Assembly (NCBI RefSeq): GCF_028372415.1
Contig: NC_092872.1
Location: 514,910,224 to 514,974,223, forward strand
Direction: 5' to 3'
Source: Notamacropus eugenii
Lineage: Eukaryota > Chordata > Mammalia > Diprotodontia > Macropodidae
DNA length: 64,000 nt
In this document: positions 35,011 through 47,699 of the stretch, in pieces
Numbering within the stretch: position 1 is the stretch's first letter
Layout of the letters: every line of letters begins with the position of its first letter
The notes under the pieces: model-generated
What the model saw: only the letters and a program-made list of their open reading frames with translations
Databases searched by the model: none
What the model was told of the DNA's origin: nothing
Position numbers and translations under genes: made by a program

Positions 35011-36004
35011 CGCTGCACCAGGCCTACCTCCTACCTAAGCTGCCAGGCTGACTCGGCATTCGCAGCCTCCCTTCCCCCTGCTCAGAGCTAAGCAGACAGA
35101 AAAGCCGTCAAGACTTAGCCTGCCGACAGACAGGTTCTAATTTATTCAAAAGAAATGATTATGAATTGATAATAGTGGTTACCAACAAGTGCGCAGGCAG
35201 TTTCTACTGAGCCCCACTCATCTAAAAACCGATCGCTTTTGCGTTAAAAGATTTATCCGTTTCATCTCCTGGGAGAGGGGGATAGAATGAGTTGCAGATT
35301 CTTATAATTTCTCAGGTTTCCTATCATTTCCTATAATGATACCAGGGAAATAATTGTGTGAAGACCCACCCCGGGGGTGAGGTCAGTTCCCCGTGGTGCC
35401 CTCTGGCCCATCTCCCCATGTAGAGGGACGTGTTGCTAGGGATATGCCAGCTCGGAGGTGAGTTGTTGGACCTGCCCTGGTTTCCACACCCACTGTGGTG
35501 GTGCTCTTTTTTTTTCGCTGAAGGAGTGGCTTTTGGAGGCACACCCTGGCCCTTGGGTCTCGGGTTTCCATTCTTTGCCAAGGTGTCCGTTCACCAACAC
35601 TGGAGCCTCCTATGACAGAACACCGAAGCATAGAGGAAGGAAGCGTTCCTGGGCCACAAATTAATGCTCTCCTCTAACTTTGGAGTAACTTTTGTTTCCC
35701 GATTCACCTGAAACATGTTTGAGAATTTAATGCTGATAGAGAAACCCAATTGAAAGAGAGAGCATCATCTTATCTTCTTCCACATCTTCCTCCTTTTTCC
35801 TTCTCTCCCTCCTTTTAAAAAAAACTGAAATTGAAGAAATGACGCCTTTTTGCTCCCCCTTCTTCGTCCCTCACACACATACACACACACAAACCCCAAA
35901 GGAGCAAAATGACAAGGAACACAAAAATCAGACACCTTACTGACCTTATTGGGAAACATCTGATGAAGAAGATTTATTTATACAGGGCCACGACACTGAC
36001 AATA

Positions 36005-37050
36005 CCATTAGATCTCTAGATTATCAGAACTGAAAGAGAATATAGAACATAGACTGTTAGACAGGAATTTATTAGAAATTAGTTAGCCCAACTCCCTCCT
36101 TTTGTTAAAGCATGAAACTAAGGACTAAGCCTGCATATCTGATTAGTTAGAACTGGGCTTGGAATCTAGGTGTGTTCTGATGTCCATCCCCCTGAGTTCT
36201 TTTTGGTTACCTATGGTCTGCTGTTATAGCCCTTGAACGCTTGCCAGCAGCTTCTTTAAGGCCTCAAGTAGCCTCTTTTTCTTATGTGATACTTCAGAGT
36301 CCCATAGGATTCCATTGATATAGTAACAGTTTCTTATGGTGAAGAATGCATGGGCTGGAGAGAAAATGGAGCAAAACTCTGTTGTGAACCTATGCTTTCT
36401 CTAGGTGTTGGTGGAACTGTCTTAGTTGTATATTCCTGTCTTGAACATGGTGGCAGCCACAATTAGTGTTTAAGCCTTTCGCTTCCTAACTCTTAGGTTA
36501 TAACTCTCAGTTATTAAAATTTATATGTAAGCACTTGCCTTCATCTATGTAAATTGAGCTTCAGATAATACCTATAGACATTTGTATTTTACCCTGTAAT
36601 GCATATTAGGAAAATTGCCTTTCCAATCCTGTTTTGCACATGCAAAATTAATTTTTTCCATGCATACACACTTTTGGTTATGAGTTGTGAAGGAAGGTGG
36701 ACACCCTTGCATGTGGAAAGATTTTTATAAGCATTGAGAGAGTTTTCATGAAATGAAATGATTAAGAACTCTAGGTTGCAAAAAGGGATGTTGTGTAATA
36801 GATATCTTGTGATATACAAAATAATTCTCTTATGGCCATGTTGAATTAGAAATGAAAAATCTTTTTCTTACAACAACCTCATAAGGAAGTATGAATACTG
36901 TTACCTATTTTTTTTTTTTTACAAATGAGAAACTGAGATTTCTGGAAGTGCTATGATTTTTTTTATTGTTTCACTGGCAGGTCATTAATGGAGCCAGGAT
37001 CCTGAGGGTGATATTCTGGTTTTAGAATGTTTTTCTCCATTATACCCTGC
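36005..37050 (+). repeat. Two MIR-type SINE copies flanking unrecognised sequence
   Basis: The first is at about 36005-36185 ('agttagcccaactccctcct'). The second is at about 36870-37050 ('cctcataaggaagtatgaat..actgttacc', 'acaaatgagaaactgagatt'), interrupted by T runs at 36909-36921 and about 36958-36964. Between them (36190-36870) nothing is recognised. Confidence 0.65.
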
Positions 37051-37114
37051 TTCCTCTAAATGAAAAATAATGGACAACTGCATGACACTCATGCACTTTA
37101 TGGTCCAGCTAAAC

Positions 37115-37750
37115 AGACTTTCTTGAAATTTCTCACACTTGACATTTTATTTTCTTTTCTGCCTGGGCACAGGCTAGCCCCTAAGCACTTCTTTCTTAAC
37201 TCTCTGCCTCTCAGAATCCTTTGTTGTTGTTCAGCTATGTCCAACTCTTCCATAACCCTGTGGAACATGCTGTCCATGGGGTTTTCTTGGCAAAGATACT
37301 GAAGTGCTTTGCCATTTCCTTCTCTAGTGGATTAAGGCAAATCGAGTTTAAGTGACTTGCTCAGGGTCATGAAGCTAATAAGCTTCTGAGGCCATATTTG
37401 AATTCAGATGTTCCTCACTCCAGGCCGCCTTTCTCTCCACCGAGCCATCTAGCTGTCCGCCTTGGAATCCTTAGCATCCTTCAAACCTAAGCTTAAAAAT
37501 CATCTTCTTTATGAGGCTTTCCTGATTCCAACTGCTAGTGCCTTGAGCCCTTTAAAAAAAACCAAAACTAAAAATTTTGTTGTTTCATTTTGTATATTCT
37601 TATATTTGTATATAATTTTATTTTTTATATCCTTATATATGTGCATGTTGCATGCTCCAATGGAATGTAAGCTCTCTGAGGGCAGGGACTGTTTCAATTT
37701 GACTTCAGTGTCTAGCACAATGCCTGGCACAGGAGGAGCTTAATACTTTT
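37115..37750 (+). mobile_element. L2 LINE 3' part, split by a SINE
   Basis: L2 body at 37115-37221 resumes at 37465 ('atccttcaaacctaagctta..aaaatcatcttctttatgag..gctttcctgattcca'). It ends with 'atggaatgtaagctctctga..gggcagggactgtttcaatt' and 'tctagcacaatgcctggcac', the L2 3' UTR. Confidence 0.82.
37222..37464 (-). repeat. tRNA-derived SINE (WSINE type) inserted in L2, with target duplication
   Basis: The antisense SINE tail ('ttttcttggcaaagatactg..aagtgctttgccatttcctt') and head ('gagccatctagctgtccgcc') are both present. The repeat gaatcctt is at 37214-37221 and 37465-37472. The host L2 reads continuously if the SINE is removed. Confidence 0.88.
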
Positions 37751-38699
37751 TAATTAGTGTATTAAGATAAATACGACATAGTTTTCCAGGTCTTTTTGTA
37801 GAAATAAATGATTGTCATAAATTTTAGTTAATTATCCTGTTTGGAAGAATGAAGGGAAGAGAACTGGGATAAGCTGTGTGATAACTTTTGAAACAAAGAT
37901 TGAAAAATGCAAGGCTGTGTCTTCAATCAGCACTCAGTAAATATTGATGATGTGAAATATCTTCCTACCTACTTGTTATGCAGAACTCCAGGTGAGTCAG
38001 ATATTCCTAAAACATACTCAGGATGACCCTTAAAAGTTTTATTAACTCTTTCAGGTCTCAGGTGTACCATTTATTGCACTTTGGCATTAACTTCCTGAAT
38101 CTTTTGAAAGAGCCGCTGCATCTCTTTAAGACTGTCTTGTTTACTCTAGAAAAGTAAATTAGAGGGTGGAAATCCAACTCCCAGACTTGTAAAGTTAATC
38201 AGAGTTTCTCCTTGTAGTCTCCTTTGTAGCTTCAGTGATATTGCTATATAGAAGGCCAATACCAAGAGAAAGAATTAAACAAGTTGTAGCCCTGGTGAAT
38301 CCTACTAACTGGGTGATCTTCCCAGGAATAATCCTAAATTGACAATAATAGCTCTTAATTATAAAGTTCTTAATTACTGAGAGCTAAATACAAACTAAAA
38401 TGGTCAATAGGATGTTGTAACTCAAGATAAGTAGGGATGGATCCTTAACTGCCCTTGGTGAATTTGAGTCAGATCCAGAAAAACTATAGCTGGGTACTGA
38501 GAGATATGGTGGAAGTGATTCTTGTGCACTCCCCTCCTCAACCCCCCCCCCCCAGGTACAGTTTAAAAAATAAAAAAAGAATGTGATTCTAGGCTCCGTA
38601 AAAAGAGGTATAGTATCAATAGGAAGGAGAAACATAGACCTTTGATCTTCAGCACTAAGACTGCATCTGAAGATTGTGTTAAATTCTGAATGGTAAATT

Positions 38700-39130
38700 T
38701 TAGAAAAGATGTTGACAAGCTGGACAGTATTCATACAGGGGTAGTCAGGATGGGAAGGTCCTTGAGTTTATGCTACCTTGAGGATAGGTTGACAGAAATG
38801 GGGATGTTTCACCTAAGAGAAGACAGGAGAGTTATCTTCAAGTATCTGAAAGGTTGTCATGTGAAAGACGGATTAAGCTTGTTCTGCTTTGGCCCCAGAG
38901 GGCAGAATTTAGAGCAATAGGTGGAAGGTGCTGAAAGGCAGATTTATGTTTTGTTGGAAGAAAAACCTCCTAATAATTAGAGTCATTCAGAAGGGATATC
39001 TTGGGGAGGCAGTGAGTTTCTTCTGGCTTGGAGGCAAAGTCTAGGCGCCTGCTTGTGTTGTGGGGGAAAATTATTTTTCATTTATGGACATTCATGGTTG
39101 CTGGGGTTCCTTCCAGCTCTGAAATTATGC
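38700..39130 (+). mobile_element. CR1/L3-type LINE 3' end
   Basis: 'tatctgaaaggttgtcatgt', 'ggccccagagggcagaattt..agagcaataggtggaaggtg' and 'ggttgctggggttccttcca..gctctgaaatta' are diagnostic of the vertebrate CR1/L3 3' region. Confidence 0.82.
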
Positions 39131-39139
39131 AGGCAAGGG

Positions 39140-39430
39140 TTTCAAAGGTGTAAAGGACCTGAGGGATTATCAAATCCAACCCTTTATTTTGCATAAAAGA
39201 AAACTGATGGGTAGGTCATGGAGGTGGTGAGCATTCAGATAGGAATCAATTATCAAGGGCCTCTTATGTTCTGGATGCTGTATGAGAGCAATGGGTATAC
39301 AAATTTTTTTAAAAATATGAAACAATCCTCACTTTCAAGGAGCCTGCGTTATAGAGCCAGAATTAAAATCCAAGTGCTCTGACTCCAAATCCAATGTTCT
39401 TTCTACTACTGAGCTGATTATATGGAGAAA
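39140..39430. repeat. MIR copy split by a short antisense L2 end
   Basis: MIR-like sequence at 39140-39230 resumes at about 39350-39415 ('aatccaagtgctctgactcc'). In between lies a reverse L2 3' end (39240-39349, 'caagggcctcttatgttctg'; 'caaggagcctgcg'). Confidence 0.55.
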
Positions 39431-40610
39431 TAGCTTACATGGAGGGGGAGGGGAATGTAGCATGTTGACAGGGTTGAATGTGTGTATATGTGAGGGAGGG
39501 GAAGAGAGAGAGAGACAGACAGACAGACAGATGGAGAATTAGAGGAATAGGGAGAGAGTTCTGACAACGAGAGAGGACATGGAAAAAGCTTCCTGCAGGA
39601 TATGGCACATGAGTTGCACCGTGAAGAAAGCTGAGGATTCTGAAACTTACAAGTAATGAAAGAGAACAGTCAAGGCATGGAATATATACTGTGCAAAATT
39701 AAAAACAACAAAACCAGCCACACAGAGGCAGGGTATAGAATACTGAGCTGGAGGAGAAACTAAATAAGTCAGTTTGGTCACAGTATGTTTAGGAGAGTAA
39801 CATTCAATAATCTTGAAAATGTAGTCTGGAGACAGAATGTGAAGGGCTTTAATAGTCAAATCTGGAGTTTATAGTAAACTCTAGAGGCAATAGGGAGCCA
39901 CTGAAGTTTCCAGAACTGCAGAATGATATGGTCCAACAAGTATTATAGGAAAAATTATTTTGGCAGTCATGGGAAGGATGATTTGGAGGGGGAGAGACAG
40001 GGTGCAGAAAGCAATTAGAAATCTCTCGAAGTATTTCAAATGAGAGGTGATGAGGATCTGAACTAGTATAGTGGCTCTGTTAGTAGACTGAAGAGGATGG
40101 ATGTAAAAGATGTAGTAGAGTAGTAAAATTGGCTAGACTTAGTAACTAATTGGATATTGAGGATAAGGGAGATGGAAGAATCAAAGATAAGATTACAGGG
40201 TTGAGAAGCTGGGCTACTAGAAGAATGCTGGTCCCTTTAATGGACATAGGGAAGTTTGGAAGAGAGATTGAATTGTTGGGGGATGGCAGGGGTGATATGA
40301 TGTCAGGTTCCTTTTTGGATGTGTTGATTTTGAGATGCCCACTAATTGAGACATTTAATTAGGAGTAATATGGAACTGGAGCTTAGAAGAGATAGAGTTG
40401 GATATGTTTATCTGGGAGTCTACTTTATAGAGATAATAACCAGAGGTGATAAGATCACCATTAGTAATGTTTAGAAGGAGAGATGGAGCCTTGGGAAATA
40501 CTCTTTGTTAGGGGGTGAGACATGCATGATGATCTAGTAAAGGAGAGATAGCAAGAGCAGTCAGATGGTCAAGAGATCCAAGAGAGAGAAGCAGTTCAAC
40601 AACAATAACA
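39430..40610 (-). mobile_element. L2-clade LINE fragment, antisense
   Basis: It carries the same antisense body as 5041-6440: 'tctagaggcaatagggagcc..actgaagtttcc', 'ttttggatgtgttgattttg', 'tggtcaagagatccaagaga'. A (GAGA)/(GACA)n run at 39500-39532 is embedded. Confidence 0.72.
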
Positions 40611-40649
40611 ACTCAGGGCCAGTGGGCAAGAGTTTTGCTTAGGGACTGG

Positions 40650-40990
40650 AAACTTAAATTAAACATTTTTTTCAATTACTAAAATCTGTCTACTCTTATC
40701 TCCCCACTACTTTGAAAGAGAAAGAAATATGAAACCATTATAATGAATATGCATAATCAAGTAAAATAAATTCATACCAAAAAAATATGTCTCACTCTGA
40801 ACCCTGAGTCTATCACCCATTAGTAGGTGAGGGCTTCATCTTGAGTTCTTCAGAACTGTGTTGATCAGAGTTCTTAAGTCTTTTGTGAGTGTTTATTTTT
40901 ATATTGTTTTTATTGTATAAATTGTTCTCCTGGTTCTTCTGTTCTTTCACTCTACATCAGTTCGTACAAGTCCAGAACTTAAATTTACCC
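40650..40990 (-). mobile_element. L1 3' UTR fragment, antisense
   Basis: 'ttgtataaattgttctcctg' and 'ctctacatcagttcgtacaa' match the reversed L1 3' region seen in the other antisense copies. Confidence 0.75.
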
Positions 40991-41291
40991 TGTTGTTATT
41001 TGCTTTGTGGTGTGGATTCCTCTGTAAGATGTTTTCCTGAACTGGCAGCTACAACTCTTCCAAACAAAGTTTTATCAAATATCCCAATCACTGTAATTTT
41101 TTCCCTCATTAACTGAGAACCAGGGAACTCCAATTCCTTTGGTAAACTTCTAAAGCAACTTCATATTCCTTTCTTGGTTGAGAACTGAGTGGAGGGGAAA
41201 AAAATCTTTATCTCTTTTAAACATAATTATGAAGGTAGTAGTTTAGCAGTATAGCATATCAGAATTTGGGATTGATGAATTACTCTGTTTT

Positions 41292-42096
41292 TAAAAATTA
41301 ATTCATACATTTGTTTTCAGTTTTCAACAATCACTTCTGTAAGTTTTTAATTTTCTCCCCCCTTCACCCCTTCTCCCTTCTCCCTCCCTGAGACAGCAAT
41401 CTTATATGGGTTCTACACATACATTCTTATTAAACAGATTTTCACATTAGTTATATTACATAGAATTAAAACGAATGGGAGGCACCATGAGAAAAACCAA
41501 ACCAAAACATAAACACAAGAGAAAATAGGCTGCTTCATTCTGCATTCCGATTCCATAGTTCTTTCTCTGGATATGGATGACATTTTGCAAAAAGAGTCCT
41601 TTGGGAATGTTTACTTACTTGCATTGCTGTGAAGGATTAACTCTATCAGAAACAGTCCTCATACCTTGTGATTGTTACTGTGTATAATGTTCTCCTGGTT
41701 CTGCTCATTTCACTCACTATCATTTCATAAAAGTCTTTCCAGGTTTTCCTGAAGTTCTCCTGTTTGTCATTTCTTATAGTACAATAATATTCCATTACAG
41801 TCATATACTGCCACTTGTTCAGTCATTCCCCAACTGATAGGCATTCCCTCAATTTCCAGTTCTTGGCTACCATGAAAAGAGCTGTTATAAACATTTTTGG
41901 ACATGTGGAACAAAATTTTCCCCATTTTTATGATCTCTTTGGGATACAGCCCTAGAAGCAATATTACTGGGTCCAAGGGTATGTACATTTTTATAGTCCT
42001 TTGGTCAAATTGCTCTCCATCATGGTTGGATCAGCTCACAGCTATACCAACAATGAATTAGTGTTCCAACTCCCACATCTTCTCCAACATTTATCT
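41292..42096 (-). mobile_element. 5'-truncated L1 insertion with perfect 15-base target duplication
   Basis: The copy runs from a T-rich end (the reversed tail) through the 3' UTR into the ORF2 C-terminus. It stops abruptly at 'cttctccaacatttatct'. GAATTACTCTGTTTT flanks it at 41277-41291 and 42097-42111 with no mismatch. It is non-functional because only the last 0.8 kb was inserted. Confidence 0.95.
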
Positions 42097-42219
42097 GAAT
42101 TACTCTGTTTTCAACAAAAGAAAAGAATAAACATGGAAATATGAAATTTTGAATTAGGATGGAATTCTGGGTAACTGTGATTGAGATTGACAGTGGAACT
42201 TCAGGCAGATTATCTCACA

Positions 42220-43010
42220 TTATAATTATAGCTCATGCTTACATGATACTTTACTGTTCTAAGGTGCTTTCTTCACAATCCTAGGACATAGAAAACACTA
42301 ATATTATTTCCACTTTACAAATGATGAAATGGAGCTCATCTAGAAGGGTACAGATTTTAAGGGTACAATCTTCTTTCTACTTACTATCCTTTGACTGTCT
42401 TTTTATTAGGTAATTGAATTGAATTGTAGAGTACTTCTTCTATTTCTTCTATTTCTTCAGGTTCAGACTGAAAGGGAGATCAAAAATGGCACAAATGGTC
42501 AGTGGAGATCTGTTCTGTGGTGTTTATGGGGCCTACACTTTACCAAAATGATCCTTAGTGTGTAAAACTATACATTATAAAGATGAATCAAGCAAAATGC
42601 CTTTCCTCTATGGAGATTCAAGGCCCATCCAAGGGGCTCTATCCTTGAAAGTAGTCCTTGATTCTTTTCCTTCAGCTAGAAAGAACCTCTTACTTCTTAA
42701 AACTGTCAGACTACCTTTCCTATGCAAAGCATATTCTCTTTGTATAGGTACATATTTTATCTGACCTCTTGGATGGCAAGTTTCTTGGAGGCAAGGATTT
42801 GTTATTTTTCCATCTAGGAATCTGAGCACAATACATTAGAAAAAAGGCATTTGATATAGATTAATTTTAAATGGCCTTTAAGCTGAAAATTCTTAGAACT
42901 TTAAGACCTGGCAGGAACCTAAGAGACCCCCACTTTATTCTATGGATGAGGTGTCTGAAACCTAGGAAGAGCAAGTGTCTTGTCTAATTCTGTTCTTCCA
43001 GTTCTGTCTT
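42220..43010 (+). repeat. MIR and L2 3'-end fragments
   Basis: MIR-like at about 42220-42350 ('tatttccactttacaaatga'). L2 3' UTR-like at about 42640-42850 ('ttggatggcaagtttcttgg..aggcaaggatttgtta'). A second MIR is at about 42890-43010. Confidence 0.6.
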
Positions 43011-43101
43011 GACCTTCTTTCTATGTCCTCCTGCCAAAATTACACACTTGGAAAATAGGCACAGACTATATTATTATTCTCCAAACAGGGGTAATATTTG
43101 A

Positions 43102-43350
43102 AAAGGTAGTGTTGCTGAGTAGATAGAGCCTTGAAATTGGAGTCAAGGAGACCTGGGTTTCAATCCCACATGACACACCAGTTGTGATCCTGGACAAGTC
43201 ACTTAATGTTTTCTGAGCCCCAGTTTCTTCCTGTACAAAATGGGGATAATAATAGCACCTACTGTGGTTGCTGGAGGATCAAATGAGATAACATATGTAA
43301 AGAACTTTGCAAACCTTTAATTAAACTAGAAATGTGAACTATTATTGCAC
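43102..43350 (+). repeat. MAR1-like SINE copy
   Basis: 'gagtagatagagccttgaaa', 'ggacaagtcacttaatgttt', 'aaaatggggataataatagc' and 'ggatcaaatgagataacata' occur in the family's order. Confidence 0.8.
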
Positions 43351-43599
43351 TTAATATTAAAAAGAAAAACCCCACGAAACTGTTTTATTTAGTTGGATTG
43401 AGCTGTAGTACTGTCTAAGAATTTGCCAGTAGTCTCAATCAGTGTAGCTTGAACTACTTTTGATATTCTTGATTTAGCTTATCAAAAAGAAAATGAACAT
43501 CTTGAAATGTGCTAGGAAAGTAGGACTATCACCATTTGTGGCTTCCTAGATACTTGATTTCTTTTGCTGTTTATAAATTTATATTTTATATATATGAGA

Positions 43600-43930
43600 A
43601 TTTTTTATCAATAACCTCCTTTGGGTAGGAGAATCTCTGTCTCGAGGGTATGGAAATTTTAGCCATTTTATTTACAAAATTCTGAAGTACTTTCCAAAAT
43701 GGTTGTACTAATTCATCGCTTAACCAACAATGCACTAGTGTGCCTATTTTTCCACAACCCTCTTCAGAACTAACTTTTCCCATCTTTTGTCATTGTTGCC
43801 AGTTTTCTGGGTGTGGGGTGAAACCTCAGGGTTGTTTTTATTTTAGTTCTCATAATATTAGTAATTTGGAGAATTCTTTACATAGTTACTGTTGGTTTAT
43901 GTCCTTGACATTTATCTATTGGCTTTTGTT
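43600..43930 (-). mobile_element. L1 ORF2 C-terminal fragment, antisense
   Basis: 'ccaaaatggttgtactaatt..catcgcttaaccaacaatgc..actagtgtgcctatttttcc' is the reversed L1 block also seen at 56490-56560. Confidence 0.78.
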
Positions 43931-44554
43931 GACTATTAAATTACATTTCCTAGCCATCTCCTTAGTGTGCTGTTGGCTCCCCAGCTACCATCCTCATGCT
44001 TATCTTGTTCCCAATGGTACCTTTTACCCTGCCCTTTGTCAACAGGCAGTCACAACATCATAAGACTTATGTGAAAACCAGATCTATTACAAGAGAAATG
44101 AACATTCATGTGGAATGCAAATAGTTAGTTCACAGTCCTTACAGAAGTTTGCTATTTATCACAGTACAACAAAAGGAGGAGGAGGAGAAAATAAGAAGGG
44201 GTGTGGCATGGGAGAGGAGAGATGCAGTAACCCTTCACAAAGAAGAGGAGCAAGGTGATGGCAAAAGCTTCATTCTTTTTCCTTGGGATCTGCTGGACTA
44301 TGAAGACAGGAGGGTCTACTTATCTGCAGGGGACTCCACCTGCACAAGCATTTTTTTCCATCCTGGCACAGACTGGCTGTTACCTGTCTTGCCTCCCAAG
44401 GACATACTGGGAATCCAACTTGGGGAGCAGAGTATGGGTGTGTGTGCTTTGTTCTTGACACATTCAGGACCTTCCAAATGCTCTGAGTCCAGTGTTTCTG
44501 GAAAATATGGCAACTAAAAAAACAAGTTCAGGGATCCCTTAACAGCTCTTAACA

Positions 44555-44870
44555 TCTTGCATCTCCAAGCTCTGGTACCTTGTACTCTTCCTTTGGATCT
44601 TCAAGCTCTGATAAATGGCTACCCTTGCTTCCTTTAAGTCCCAATTAAAATCTCATCTTCCACAGGAAGCCTCTTACAACTTCTCTGAATTCTAGTCTTT
44701 TCCATTTTAAAATTATTTCCTGTTTATCCTGCATATAACTTGTTTGTATTGGTCTGCTTGTCTCTTGCTTTAGATTGTAAACTGAGAGCAGGGACTGTCT
44801 TTTGCCTCTTTTTGTATCCTTGGCGTATAGTTTGTGCTTAATAAATGTTTATTGACTGGCTTATAATGTT
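44555..44870 (+). mobile_element. L2 LINE 3' end
   Basis: 'cccaattaaaatctcatctt..ccacaggaagcctctt', 'aactgagagcagggactgtc' and 'gcttaataaatgtttattga' form the L2 3' UTR and terminus. Confidence 0.85.
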
Positions 44871-45584
44871 TGCTTTAAAGAAGAAAAAACTGCTTCTATT
44901 CTTTGTAATTAGTCCATTAAAATACCACAGTACTATAGGTTTTTAAAATTATTGATTTTAACAATATTTACTTTTGAAAAAGTTTTACTCTTACCTTTTT
45001 TTTGCCACTTTCAGTTTTATTAATGTGTTTTGTTTTTATATTATATTACAGATTACTTCTAGGGAGAATATGTTCCTCTTTGAATTATCTTTTAAGAAAT
45101 AAAAAATAGTTAAGTAAAATTGACTTATGATTTCATTTGACAGCATGTATAATATTCAGCAACTCCAGTCCCCACTCTTTACCCAAAAGAGGAAAGTGAG
45201 TTTTTATTGTTCTCTGAGACCAAGATTGGTAATTGCAGTGAATCTCCATTCAGTTTCCTTTTAGTGTTCTTCTTATATACATTCATCTATCATTTTGTCT
45301 ACTACTTTTTGTTACCATAGGATTTTGTAGGTTTGGGCTTTGGATGATACATATTATCCTACATATTAAAATGATAATGATTGTTAATCTAAAAATATTA
45401 AACTGTTTCTCATAGGAAAAATAAATAAGATAATCTGTCAGTTCTTTGATGATCCACAATTGTATTCTATTTTACAAAGTCTTTGATGAAAATATGATTT
45501 TTAGGTTGTTTCCTTTATCAAATTGGATGAAGGCCTAAAACCATAGCATTTCATATACTGTATGTAGTAAATTAGCACTAATCT

Positions 45585-45965
45585 CAGGGAGAAGACGTAA
45601 AGTTCTGGCTCAGACGGATACCTCATAAGTTCTAGGGCAAATTATATCACCTCTCTGGGCCTCAGTTTCCTTATTTGTAAAATGAAGAAATGACACTAAT
45701 TAATTATAATTTTAATAATTGTCTCAGAGTTGTGTGGTACTTTGTAGAGCTTAACCAGGTACAGAAATGTAATTATTAATTTTGATCTTTGAAACTAAAA
45801 AAAAAGTAATTATGTTACCTAAGTTATATTTCTAAGGGCCCACATAAATGCCTGATGCTATATACTTGGGGGGGTTAGTGGCCTCAGTGTCCCTACCTGT
45901 AAAATGAGACTTGACTATGTGATGTCTTAAAAGTTTATTCACATCTAGAATCTATGGTCTATAGT
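45585..45965 (+). repeat. MAR1/MIR-like SINE copies, degraded
   Basis: 'cctcagtttccttatttgta..aaatgaag' (about 45585-45760) and 'cctcagtgtccctacctgta..aaatgagac' (about 45875-45960). Confidence 0.65.
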
Positions 45966-46892
45966 GGAAGATAGAAAAGGAGGTGTCAAATTTGAACAAG
46001 AATGGAAGGAAGTTTAAATATTCTGTTTCCTTTGCCAGAGTTTAAATAAGTCTGCTATGTAATTGTGGGGCATTCTTTATTGAAAGCCAGCCTACTTTTC
46101 AAGAGTCAGGTCATGAAATCCTAGACAAGAACAGAGTCTAACAAGAAAGGAAATTGCTGTACAAACACTGCCCTCTTTATAAAAAGGTCCCAGATACTAT
46201 CTTTTGACATCATACTTTTAGTAAACCTGGGGCAGATCTGTTATGACAAAAGATGAAGTTGTAGTTAAATTATTACACTGCCACAAAGGTGTACTTAGAA
46301 CAGCCTCGTCACTTGTCCTTTTAGTGTACCTTGTCCCCTTTCATAAACCAGTTGGACCAGAAATTCCTGTTTAGATTATTGGACTTAAATATCATTCGGA
46401 TGACTTAATGGCTGTCTGTAGAAGCCATGTGAATCTGATGCCAGTAAAATTCATAATAGAGGGAAGGATGGGGAGAGGAGGGAAATTTTCTACTAACATT
46501 TTGATAGTATTGAGCTTTTTTGTATTAATACCATAACCCTTTCTTTTGAAGAGCTATTGGAGAATTCTCAAAGGATTTTCTTTAGACTGTTTGTAAATTG
46601 AAGTTCTGTATTTAATCACATGGTAGGCAGCAAAGCAATTCAGACTTTTAGCCAAATGAAAATCACTTTCCTTAAGTCTAGTTTCAGATAGGTTCTGTGT
46701 ACCTTAACTGAATAATTATTTCCATGTGTCCCTTCCTATTAATAGATTTACGGTAGTTATTTATAAATTGCTACTATTTTGAGTCAGTTAAGTTTGTTTT
46801 CAATTTCCCAGTTATTTTTGTTTGAGATAATAAAATCATTTAAATTTGTAGAGAAACAGCAGAGATATATTCAATCGTGTAATGTAGCTCAA

Positions 46893-47184
46893 TTAAAAAA
46901 AATAATTAATTTATTTGTGTTCAGTTTTCAACAATCAATTCCATGAGCTTTAAATTTTCTCCTGCTCTGTCCCCCCTCCATCCTTGAGACAACATGCAAT
47001 CTTATATGGGTTCTACACTTACATTCTTATTAGACCCATTTTTACATTATTCATGTTGTACAGAAGAATGAAAATGAATGGGAGAGAAACCATGAGAAAA
47101 ACCAAACCAAAACATAAGAGGAAATAGTCTGTTTCATTCTACATTCCGATTCCATAGTTTTTTCTCTGTATGTGGATGTGCGAG
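46893..47184 (-). mobile_element. Short L1 3' UTR insertion, antisense
   Basis: A T-rich start is followed by 'tgttcagttttcaacaatca', 'cttatatgggttctacactt' and 'gagaaaaaccaaaccaaaac'. This is nearly the same as 41310-41560. It breaks off at about 47184. No clear target duplication is seen. Confidence 0.88.
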
Positions 47185-47699
47185 GACTGTTTCCGATAGA
47201 CTTAGCCCTTCATAGCAATGCAAGGACATAGCTCAAATTTATCCTCTATCAAGTTTGAATGGTTTTCCAACTTCCTTTTTGACTAGATGCTTTCAGATGG
47301 GGAGAAATGACTGGGTGACTGGATTAGGGAAAGTTTAGTGCTTTGGAGAGACTCAGAAGTATAGTCCATTGATTCCTTCAGGGTAATTAGAAGAGACCAA
47401 GCATCGTTTCTGTTCTTTCTGGTTGATTCTTTACCCTGTATAACTGGTACTAGTTGAACAGCCTTATAAATAGAATAGAATTAGAGAGGTAAATATAGAT
47501 ATGAAGAAAACAAAGCCCAAACCTGAGACTGGAGATGTTCCTCAAAACTTTGTTTCATTTTTAGCCAGAGGAGATCAGAGCAGAGGTGGTATTTCAAGAG
47601 GGCCTTAAAAGATTACAACAGGCAGAGATATAGAGGGTATGCTTGCCAAGCATTATAGAATCCAGAGAGGGAAGATGCTACAGGAATAGATTTGGAAAC

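Noticed and set aside
34364..35038. Several 100-178 codon open frames on both strands in the ATP9A CpG island
   Set aside because: Long open frames are expected by chance where stop codons are rare in GC-rich DNA. None resembles a known protein.
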